NCBI RefSeq assembly: GCF_014640335.1
Contig: NZ_BMGT01000003.1
Coordinates: 603,149 to 667,148, forward strand
From: Edaphobacter dinghuensis
GTDB taxonomy: Bacteria; Acidobacteriota; Terriglobia; Terriglobales; Acidobacteriaceae
Reading direction: 5' to 3'
Length of the DNA: 64,000 nt
This document shows positions 45,255 through 53,080 of this stretch, one piece after another (within the stretch, counting starts at the first letter, position 1; every line of letters begins with the position of its first letter). The notes under the pieces are model-generated. The model did not search any database. It saw only the letters and a program-made list of their open reading frames with translations, and was not told where the DNA came from. The position numbers and the translations under genes are program-made.

Positions 45255-45896
45255 TTAATCATCTATGGTAATGATGCCTCGTTGAATGGCTGTGGTGGCA
45301 GCTTCGGTGCGGTCTGAGACTTCGAGCTTTTCGATAATGCTGTTGACATGATTTCGTACGGTATAGTCACTGATCCCGAGAGCTTGGCCAATCTGCTTAT
45401 TCGTGGGACCTTTGGCGAGCATCTTGAGGATCTCGATCTCACGAGCGGTAAGTTCTGTGCGCATCATGCGCTCGGCGAGGCGTTGAGCAATCTGCCTTGG
45501 AATATAGCGCTTGCCTGCATTCACAGTCCGAATCGCTTCCAGCATTTCTTTAAACGGGGTGTCTTTGAGGAGATATCCCTGAGCTCCCGCCTGTACAGCA
45601 CGGTAGATGTCCTCGTCTGTTTCGTAGCTGGTAAGAATAATGGCACGAACCTGTGAGCCTCTTTTTTTTGCGGCGATGAGCATATCGATGCCATTGAGCC
45701 CCGGCATCCGAAGATCAAGTAGTACAACATCGGGAGCATCGCGCTGAATCATTACAAGTGCTTCCTCGCCGCTGGATGCGGAGCCGACGACTTGCAGCTC
45801 AGCCTTCGTACCCAGCATGCTGGCTAGACCTGCACGTACGACTGGGTGATCATCGACGATAAGAACGCGAATAGGATTAGCGACTGAATGTGTCAT
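45255..45896 (-). CDS. LuxR/NarL-family response regulator of the arabinose locus
   Basis: The protein has 213 residues. The receiver has D15/D16, phospho-acceptor D61 (VVLLDLRMPGLNG), T-loop LTSYET and K of YLLKDTPFKEML. The LuxR helix-turn-helix is LTAREIEILKMLAKGPTN, KQIGQALGISDYTVRNHV. The start overlaps the kinase end by 20 bases, so it is translated with the kinase and the sugar-binding lipoprotein. The unit sits between GH54/GH127 genes and a TBDR gene, so control of arabinan use is likely. Confidence 0.94.
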   Translation of the reverse strand: MTHSVANPIRVLIVDDHPVVRAGLASMLGTKAELQVVGSASSGEEALVMIQRDAPDVVLLDLRMPGLNGIDMLIAAKKRGSQVRAIILTSYETDEDIYRAVQAGAQGYLLKDTPFKEMLEAIRTVNAGKRYIPRQIAQRLAERMMRTELTAREIEILKMLAKGPTNKQIGQALGISDYTVRNHVNSIIEKLEVSDRTEAATTAIQRGIITIDD

Positions 45897-48048
45897 CGGC
45901 TTGATAAGTCCTCAAATATTTCCATAGAAACTGTGGCCACGAGATAAAGGTCATGCGTGGAGGGAGCATGGCGTCTACACGAACCTGTGTGCCCTTTTGT
46001 GACTCACTTACTATCTCAAATTTGGCAGAGATGCTGTCAGCGCGTTTACGCATTCCGCGTACTCCGAAGCCGGACAGGCTACCGCTTTGAGTAAATCCAA
46101 TACCATTGTCGATGATCAGCATCGTTAGAATATTTTTTGCATAGTGAAGAGAGATTTTGATCACGCTCGGGTGTGCGTGGCGTACTGCGTTAGCGACGGC
46201 TTCCTGGCCAATGCGATAGAGCGTATCCGTAATGCGCAGAGGTATATTACGAATATCTCCATTGCCGGAAGCCAGAACTTGTACAGACCCACCTTCGACC
46301 ATGCGTTGCGCACAAGACTCAAGTGCGCTGAGAAGATCTACTGATTCGCGCGATTCGGGACGCAGTGTAGCAATACTGTGGCGTGCTTCTTCGTGGCTAT
46401 GACGAACAAGATCAGTGGCGAGATTGAGTTGCTGATGCGTCGTAGGCAGATCTTCCGGAAGCCCGCTTCGAATCGCTTCGAGTTGAAAACCAATGCCAGC
46501 AAAGCTTTGTGCCAATGTGTCGTGCATCTCATGGGCCATGCGCTCGCGTTCTTCAAGGACTGCACGAAGACGCCAATGTTCAACCCGTGTGTAAAAGTAA
46601 TTTACAAAAAGTGCGAGTATAAAAATGCCGAATGCGAGAGCGATGAGATGTCCTGCACTGAACCACGGAGGCTCCGCCAATACGTCGATATCTTCTGGAG
46701 ATCGCAGCAGAAGGACGAACGGTGTGAGGTTGCGAGTGTAAGCAGGATCGACGACACAGACACCACGCAGGCGAAGCAGACTATTTGGTTTGAGCTTGGC
46801 AAATAGATAGTCTCCGCGTCCGCGATTCATGATGGCTCGAAACGATTGTGGACCAGCATCGAAATTGAGCAGGAGAGTGTTGTTTGGTCCGTATTCTTTA
46901 TTGCGCAGACGACCTTCCACTTCGATAAAGGTTGCATTGAATGCTCCGGTTGCTGCCTGCGAAGCAGCAACCGTGACGGCTGGTATCGGCGTTCCCTCCC
47001 ACAACGCATGGACAGTTGCATGTTCAAGACTTGATGTGAAATCAGTTGTATGAACTTGCCCTGTAACTTCGACCTGATCTCCAACTTTCAGCGATGGAGA
47101 GATCGGTTGCGGAATGGCGACTCCACCAGTAGAGTCCTGCACAAATAACATAGGTGCAGTAAGGATGACGCTTCCGCGAATGGTTGCAGTAGTGGGGGTG
47201 GCGAAGGAAACGAGGTGCAGGCTGCTGATTGATTGGGCGTTTGAGCTCGAGTGAAAGATATATTCATCGTCCCGCGGGGAGGGTGCGGCGAAATCAACGG
47301 TGCCAAACTCTTCATCGGAAGAGGCCTGCTTGGAAGTATTTCCGGTTTTCTTCGAGAGGCCTGTCATAGCGAGAACATCTTTCTGCGTTGCGGTACGGAT
47401 AACAACGTTGCGCCAAACTCCGCCTGACACATAAGAACGCAGACCAGCACGACCCGAGGGGATGCAATGGGTATCAGCCACTTTAGCGAATGCCAGTTGA
47501 GTATCCGGCAAGATAGAGGCAGAGGCCACGATTTGGCATCCATAAGCCAAGAGCTTAAGGTGATACCACTGCAATGCCTTTATCTGATCATGACCTGGTG
47601 CAAATTTGACGGTTGCTTCCATCCATCCGTGTCCAGCGCGGCCGAGGACCAGTGCATTGTCGAGGCTGCGAAGGCCGGCGTAGTAGCCGGTATAGGCATC
47701 GACACCCTGTTCCTCGTTGCTTGAACGGATAATAAGCCCGGCATCTCCACCTGAACTCAGAAGCATTACATCGGCTTCAATCAGATAATCACGCCAGTAG
47801 TGAGAACCAGTGAGCAATTTGGCTCCGCGTTCGTCTGAATCATTTCGCATGGAACCCTTTACGACATCCCATGTGCCTCCGAATGCCTTCCATTCATCAG
47901 CTCTGTCTTGAGCAAAGGAATCGTGATAGGGAAGTCCGCGTGTAGAACTACGCAGATATGCTCGCAATCCAACGCCTACGAAAGTCAACAGCGTGCAGAT
48001 CAGCAAGCAGACCCAGATCCATTGGCGGCTTTGAAGAGGACGACTCAT
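45877..48048 (-). CDS. Sensor histidine kinase with a ConA-like and an OB-like extracytoplasmic part
   Basis: The start at 48048 overlaps the upstream stop as ATGA, which fixes it. A membrane span lies at residues 10-31. Residues 40-222 look like a LamG/DUF1080-type beta-sandwich (GTWDVVKGSMRND, YLIEADVMLLSSGGDAGLII, YYAGLRSL, GRAGLRSYVSGGVWRNVVI). Residues 275-455 contain an OB-like stretch (IRGSVILTAP, LKVGDQVEVTGQV). A second span (WFSAGHLIALAFGIFILALF) leads to HisKA_3 with MAHEMHDTLAQSF (H509) and an HATPase (NAVRHAHP, DNGIGF, SGFGVRGMRKRAD). Carbohydrate-binding-like sandwiches in a kinase sensor fit direct or lipoprotein-mediated sensing of sugars. Confidence 0.9.
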   Translation of the reverse strand: MSRPLQSRQWIWVCLLICTLLTFVGVGLRAYLRSSTRGLPYHDSFAQDRADEWKAFGGTWDVVKGSMRNDSDERGAKLLTGSHYWRDYLIEADVMLLSSGGDAGLIIRSSNEEQGVDAYTGYYAGLRSLDNALVLGRAGHGWMEATVKFAPGHDQIKALQWYHLKLLAYGCQIVASASILPDTQLAFAKVADTHCIPSGRAGLRSYVSGGVWRNVVIRTATQKDVLAMTGLSKKTGNTSKQASSDEEFGTVDFAAPSPRDDEYIFHSSSNAQSISSLHLVSFATPTTATIRGSVILTAPMLFVQDSTGGVAIPQPISPSLKVGDQVEVTGQVHTTDFTSSLEHATVHALWEGTPIPAVTVAASQAATGAFNATFIEVEGRLRNKEYGPNNTLLLNFDAGPQSFRAIMNRGRGDYLFAKLKPNSLLRLRGVCVVDPAYTRNLTPFVLLLRSPEDIDVLAEPPWFSAGHLIALAFGIFILALFVNYFYTRVEHWRLRAVLEERERMAHEMHDTLAQSFAGIGFQLEAIRSGLPEDLPTTHQQLNLATDLVRHSHEEARHSIATLRPESRESVDLLSALESCAQRMVEGGSVQVLASGNGDIRNIPLRITDTLYRIGQEAVANAVRHAHPSVIKISLHYAKNILTMLIIDNGIGFTQSGSLSGFGVRGMRKRADSISAKFEIVSESQKGTQVRVDAMLPPRMTFISWPQFLWKYLRTYQADDTFSR

Positions 48049-49058
48049 GGTGTGTGACTCAGGTTCCAACCAGGATTCCAATCCATCGTGGTCATATGGC
48101 GTATCTCTTCACTATTCGCATTGGCTCGCGTGATCAGGACCGGTTCCAGAGTAGTAATGGCCGGGATTGCCTTTCCGCTGAGTTTGGCATGGATAAGCTT
48201 TACCGCAAGGTTGCCCATCATCCGGGTATTCTGTACGACAACAGAATCAAGACTAGGTGAGGAGAATGAAAGATCTTCGGGATCGAAGCTTAGAACCTTT
48301 GCCTTGAATCTTCCTGGATTATTATCAATGGTTGACATGGCACCCCGTGCCGAGGGCCACATTAGTGTGACGATTGCATCGAGATCTGGATGTGCCGCAA
48401 GAGCCTCCTCTGCTACCTCTTGCTCGTGCGGGACATTAAAAGATCCTGTATGTCTTTCGATGATATGTATATCAGGTTCGTTTTGAGCCAGGTAACGCTC
48501 GAAGCTCTCCACGCGCAGCATAATTCCTTTTACATCAGGATCGATGCCGAGAATAGCGATCGTGCCTCGGCCATGCAGGAGTTGGGCAACTCTTCGCGCG
48601 GCAATGCGGCCTCCCTCTTCCTCGTCATTCAAAATATAAGAGAGGTTATTTCCGGCTGGCACAGGAAGAGGAGAGCTAATGATCACAAGAGGAAGTCCGT
48701 GTGCCAATGCACGTCGAACCGGTGTAATCAAGGCAAGTGATTGGTTGGGTGCGAGCACCAGTCCCTGATAGTCTCCAGCAACTACATGTTCGATGAGCGC
48801 GATCTGTCCCGCTACGTCATCTTCACGCGTTGGTGCATTCCAATATATTTGTGCGCCGATTTCTTCAGCCGCATCTTGAGCGCCGCGATGTGCAGGCTCC
48901 CAAAGGAGGCTGCCTGAGGTGCGTGGAATTACCGCAATCGTTACCTGATGTGGCTCGCGGCAACTCATAGAAAGCAAAAGAGAGAGAGAAGCCAACGAGA
49001 TCCAGATTGAGCGGTTCCAGCAACGGAAATGACCAAGGTTGAAGAGAAAAAATTTCAT
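48045..49058 (-). CDS. Periplasmic sugar-binding-type lipoprotein, sensor subunit
   Basis: The start at 49058 gives a lipoprotein signal (WISLASLSLLLSMSC, modified C33); the frame extends 16 codons upstream. The rest is a LacI/RbsB-type periplasmic binding fold: TIAVIPRTSGSLLWEPAHRG, YQGLVLAPNQSLALITPVRR, GLPLVIISSPLP, NDEEEGGRIAARRVAQLL, GTIAILGID, YLAQNEP, DAIVTLMWPSARGAMSTI. No ABC permease or ATPase is encoded nearby. The gene is coupled by ATGA overlap to a histidine kinase, so the protein should bind a sugar and signal to the kinase, as in three-component systems, and not serve in transport. Confidence 0.88.
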   Translation of the reverse strand: MKFFLFNLGHFRCWNRSIWISLASLSLLLSMSCREPHQVTIAVIPRTSGSLLWEPAHRGAQDAAEEIGAQIYWNAPTREDDVAGQIALIEHVVAGDYQGLVLAPNQSLALITPVRRALAHGLPLVIISSPLPVPAGNNLSYILNDEEEGGRIAARRVAQLLHGRGTIAILGIDPDVKGIMLRVESFERYLAQNEPDIHIIERHTGSFNVPHEQEVAEEALAAHPDLDAIVTLMWPSARGAMSTIDNNPGRFKAKVLSFDPEDLSFSSPSLDSVVVQNTRMMGNLAVKLIHAKLSGKAIPAITTLEPVLITRANANSEEIRHMTTMDWNPGWNLSHTP

Positions 49059-49110
49059 GAAGGCGCGGGCTGAGTTTACGCTGTCTCGGCTATGGCCATC
49101 AAGCATTGGT

Positions 49111-49140
49111 CTCCTTATAGGTCATATGACCTATAAGGAG
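49111..49140. promoter_or_regulatory. Perfect 30-bp palindrome upstream of the three-component operon
   Basis: CTCCTTATAGGTCAT at 49111-49125 is followed at once by its exact reverse complement at 49126-49140. It stands about 53 bases before the lipoprotein start and some 300 bases before the divergent TBDR gene. The core TAGGTCA-TA-TGACCTA recurs with one mismatch at 45224-45239. An operator for the LuxR-type regulator of the same operon is the simplest reading. Nothing else was recognised in the 49059-49436 gap. Confidence 0.7.
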
Positions 49141-49436
49141 CTAGCTAATCCTACCCATGCAGACATCAATCCTCGACGCGTAAGGTTTATTGGCTATCTG
49201 GTTGGCCTCTCCTTAGGTTGTGAAATGAAGCCGGGACACCGGATTACATAAGTCTACGGATAGCACTTTTACATTTGCTTGAAGAGAGATTTATGAACAC
49301 ATTTCTAGTTGCACAGAGACTGCTCTCTAATGTAAGCGATTTCATCCACCAGGCCCACAAACCTTTGTTTCGTTGATTTATGTAGCAAGGCGATAGAAGA
49401 AGTGGGCCTGTTTTTTTCAAACTTTCTGGAGGCATT

Positions 49437-52400
49437 ATGAATGATTTTTCACCGATAGTCATGAAGCTATTATCCCTGCAGGCATTATCGGCCGCAGGGA
49501 TAAAGTATTTGTCAAAGCGTATAGCCGGCATAGTATTCTGCGTTGCTCTATTGACGTCCGTCACGTGTTGGGCTCAATTCAGCGGTAGTTTGCAAGGGTC
49601 GGTTGAGGATTCGACTGGAGCTGCAGTTCCATCCGCAGTTGTGACGCTGACCAACGTGGATACCAATGTTAGCCAAAAAGCTACAGCGGACTCTTCAGGC
49701 GTGTATAGGTTTGCGAGCCTTGCTCCAGGGAACTATCAACTATCTGCTGACGCAGCCGGGTTTTCAGGCTCAAAGACTGCACTGACTCTAAGCACCAACG
49801 AAACACGCAACGTACCCATCGTGTTGTCGGTAGGGCAGGTCAGTTCCTCTGTGCAGGTTACTACCCAGCAACCCTTGCTTGATACAGCGGATAGCCGTAA
49901 CCAACTTACTATTGATAAAGCTGCACTCGATAATCTCCCACTGGCTGCTCGTAACCCGTTGGCATTGGTTACCCTCGCTCCTGGAGTGACAGGACTTGGG
50001 GCAGGAACCTCTACGAACTTCAACCCGGAAAATTCAGTTGATGCGAGTGCCAATGGGCGGGGAGCGAATGGCAATCTTTATGTGGTCGATGGTCTGGACG
50101 TAACTAGTAGCATCCGCCCAGGCGTTGTAAATCTTACTCCGAACGCTGACTCGGTTGCGGAAGCCAATGTGCAGACCAATACTTATACGGTAGATTTTGG
50201 GCGGGCTAGTTCTATTCAAACAGTTATCACAACGCGTTCCGGAACAGATACTTATCACGGGTTTGCCAGCGAGTACTACACTTACCAGGGTCTGTACGCA
50301 CGTGGAGAATACGGGGTACCGAAGGGAACACGTGTAGCGCCATTCCATACAAACAATCTTTCGTTCGGCGTTGGCGGTCCGGTTATCCCGCATCATAAGT
50401 TTTTCTTCTTTGCTGGTTATGAACCGTATCTCTCGCTCAGCTCGAATGGAACTTCGCTGCAAACCTATGAAGATCCTGCATTCGTCAGCTTTGCCAATGC
50501 AGTCCAGCCAAATAGCCCTGAAGTGCAGCTTATTAATAAGTACAAACCGACGAATGTGACTTTTAGCAAGGTGCTGCAGACTGCCGAGCAGGCATTTGGC
50601 GCGCAGGATGTCGCAGAGAATACAGGATGCGGGACGCCTTCAACCGATAACATCCCTTGCAGCACTCCGGTTTTTGACCAGGGCAACTTCAACTCGAGCA
50701 GCTACAACAATTCAAAGCAGTACAACATCCGTCTTGATAAATATTTCACGAAGGACCGAGTTTATGGACTTTTCTACCGCGATACCATTAGCACTGGTGG
50801 CCCAGCTGTGCGTCCAGCTTTCTCGACAACGAACAACTACTATACTTTTTCCATTCAGGGCAATGAAACCCATACCTTCTCGCCAAATACGTTGAATGAA
50901 GCGTTTGTTGGGTACAACCGTATCGAAGGCTTTGCCCCCTCAGGTGGCAATTTTACCGTACCTGTCGTAAATGTAACTGGTCTAGGTGTTGGCTTCGGCT
51001 CTGGATTTGCATTGGGCGACTATATCCAACATAGTTATCACTGGCGCGACGTGCTAACTCACATTCATGGTTCGCACTCCTTCAAATTTGGTTATGAAGG
51101 CTGGCATGGAGATGATGTGGCGTTATTTGCTGCAGCGTATGCACAACCAACCTTTCAGTTCAATAGCCTCATCGATCTCATCAATAACAACCCCTATTCT
51201 GAAAATAACCTCTCCTATGATCCGGTCTCTGGTAAGCCCAAAGCAAATAACTATGGTTATGCTCAAACAACAGGCGGCACATTCGCCGAGGATACCTGGA
51301 AGGTCTCCCATAATCTAACTATCAACTATGGCATCCGTTACGACAACTTCGGCAATGCCTATCCTTCACTCGCCGGAACAGGTCTTTCTAACTTCCATCT
51401 CGGCTCAGGTTCGAGCTTTCAGCAGCAGGTTGCTAACGGCGTCATGACGGCGCAGGGCCATGTGTTCGCAAAAGATATGAACTATGTCTTTAGCCCGCGT
51501 GCAGGTTTTGCTTATGCCCCAGGGGACAGTGGTAAATGGTTAGCTCACGGCGGCATTGGCTTGTTCCATGATTACTTTACGCTGGGCAACTCAGAGAATG
51601 GACTCAGCGCAAATCCGCCCGGATTTGTGAGACCAACCTTCTTCAATAATGGATCAACCGCAGCTCCCATTTTTGGCTATGGTACACAGAATTCTTATCC
51701 CTTTGGTTATCCTTACCCGGCATTTCAAGGACAGCCGCTCGATGCAAAAGGGGGAATCGCCGGTTCACAGATTGGTGTCGGCGGTGTCGATGGTCATCTA
51801 AAGAGTCCTTACACCATCAATTACTCTCTTGCTATTGATCGACAGATCTCGCCGGATTTCGTTGTCAGTCTCGGGTATGTCGGATCTCACTCTGGAAACT
51901 TGGTAGCTGCCGGGGGTAATACCGGTAACACGTCATATGGAAATGATGTGAATATCTATGCTGGCGATCTAATTCAACATATAGCTTGCGTTATTGATCC
52001 TGAGACCCAAAAGGAGACATGCACCGGAACTCAGACGCGGCTCAATACTAGTTTTGGCAATATCAATTATGCCTATAACTCCGCCGTAGGGAACTACAAC
52101 GGGCTTATTGTCTCGGCTAGAGGACGGTTTGCTCGACGTGGTTTTCTTACGACTTCTTATACACACGGTCATTCGTTGGACGATTGGCAGAACTACCCAG
52201 TTGGCTATCCTACAAACCAGTTCTATGCCAATTCGCCGTATGACGTACGCGACCGATTTTCGCTGGGCGCTTCTTATGAGCTTCCTGGTGCAGAGTTAAG
52301 CAATGGTTTGGAGCGACATATACTGGGTGGTTGGACACTCTCTGGTATTTCAGTCCTGCAGTCAGGTACTCCATTCACTGTCTATACAGGTGCTCCGTTT

Positions 52401-52871
52401 AGTGCCCATCGCATAAATCGTGCTCTTCCAGCCACGCAAGATAACCTAGCATTCTCTCCTGGTAGTGGCGATTTCAACGCTGACGGCGATAACAATGACT
52501 ATCCCAATGTAACCTCCTATAAGCAGAGTCATAACAGAAATGATTATCATAGTGGACGCGGGATATTAGCAGCTTGTCCGGGCGGAGTTGTGCCGTGTGG
52601 CAATTTTACTCTTCCGGTGATCGGTACTGAAGGCAACGAGATGCCTAATCAATTTCGCAACCCTGGTTATGCTGACGTAGACTTCACTCTGAAGAAGGTA
52701 ACCCCGATAACAGAGCGGGTCAACTTTGAAGTTCGCTTTGATACATTCAATATCTTCAACCGCGTGAATTATCAGGGAGTAGATACTAATCTCCAAGATG
52801 GTAATTTTGCACAGAGTACAAGCTTCTATCCGCAGCGAAACATGCTGATCGGTGGTAGGCTCAACTTCTAA
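49437..52871 (+). CDS. TonB-dependent receptor, Oar-like, of the arabinose locus
   Basis: The protein has 1144 residues, with GGAGG close before the ATG. A longish signal region ends SVTCWAQ. The CarboxypepD_reg-like domain is LQGSVEDSTGAAVPSAVVTL...YRFASLAPGNYQLSA. The plug has LPLAARNPLALVTLAPGVT, LYVVDGLDVTSSI and IQTVITTRSGTDTYHG. The barrel ends IGGRLNF. It is divergent from the three-component sensor operon and near GH54 and GH127 genes, so import of arabino-oligosaccharides is the likely role. Confidence 0.92.
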   Translation: MNDFSPIVMKLLSLQALSAAGIKYLSKRIAGIVFCVALLTSVTCWAQFSGSLQGSVEDSTGAAVPSAVVTLTNVDTNVSQKATADSSGVYRFASLAPGNYQLSADAAGFSGSKTALTLSTNETRNVPIVLSVGQVSSSVQVTTQQPLLDTADSRNQLTIDKAALDNLPLAARNPLALVTLAPGVTGLGAGTSTNFNPENSVDASANGRGANGNLYVVDGLDVTSSIRPGVVNLTPNADSVAEANVQTNTYTVDFGRASSIQTVITTRSGTDTYHGFASEYYTYQGLYARGEYGVPKGTRVAPFHTNNLSFGVGGPVIPHHKFFFFAGYEPYLSLSSNGTSLQTYEDPAFVSFANAVQPNSPEVQLINKYKPTNVTFSKVLQTAEQAFGAQDVAENTGCGTPSTDNIPCSTPVFDQGNFNSSSYNNSKQYNIRLDKYFTKDRVYGLFYRDTISTGGPAVRPAFSTTNNYYTFSIQGNETHTFSPNTLNEAFVGYNRIEGFAPSGGNFTVPVVNVTGLGVGFGSGFALGDYIQHSYHWRDVLTHIHGSHSFKFGYEGWHGDDVALFAAAYAQPTFQFNSLIDLINNNPYSENNLSYDPVSGKPKANNYGYAQTTGGTFAEDTWKVSHNLTINYGIRYDNFGNAYPSLAGTGLSNFHLGSGSSFQQQVANGVMTAQGHVFAKDMNYVFSPRAGFAYAPGDSGKWLAHGGIGLFHDYFTLGNSENGLSANPPGFVRPTFFNNGSTAAPIFGYGTQNSYPFGYPYPAFQGQPLDAKGGIAGSQIGVGGVDGHLKSPYTINYSLAIDRQISPDFVVSLGYVGSHSGNLVAAGGNTGNTSYGNDVNIYAGDLIQHIACVIDPETQKETCTGTQTRLNTSFGNINYAYNSAVGNYNGLIVSARGRFARRGFLTTSYTHGHSLDDWQNYPVGYPTNQFYANSPYDVRDRFSLGASYELPGAELSNGLERHILGGWTLSGISVLQSGTPFTVYTGAPFSAHRINRALPATQDNLAFSPGSGDFNADGDNNDYPNVTSYKQSHNRNDYHSGRGILAACPGGVVPCGNFTLPVIGTEGNEMPNQFRNPGYADVDFTLKKVTPITERVNFEVRFDTFNIFNRVNYQGVDTNLQDGNFAQSTSFYPQRNMLIGGRLNF

Positions 52872-52877
52872 GCTAGA

Positions 52878-52908
52878 ATGGGCGCAACTGCTATTCGGTT
52901 GTGCCCAT
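52878..52908 (+). terminator. Terminator-like hairpin after the TBDR gene
   Basis: ATGGGCGCAAC (52878-52888) pairs with GTTGTGCCCAT (52898-52908) with a single G-U, around a 9-base loop, followed by CTTTC. It begins 7 bases after the TBDR stop. Confidence 0.6.
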
Positions 52909-53080
52909 CTTTCATCTGACAGATAGCTCATGACAATGTAGAGTGTTTTTGCCCTCTGCACTACAACATATTGCCCTCCCGCCCGCGATTATCTTGCTGC
53001 ATTTTATATCTAGGTAAAACCCCGAAGCTGGTGAAACGGCAAGCTAGCGGACGTACCTTCAAAAGGCATTTGGAGAAATT

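Noticed and set aside
49039..49251. 70-codon plus-strand frame across the 30-bp palindrome
   Set aside because: It overlaps the start of the lipoprotein gene on the other strand and has no protein-like features.
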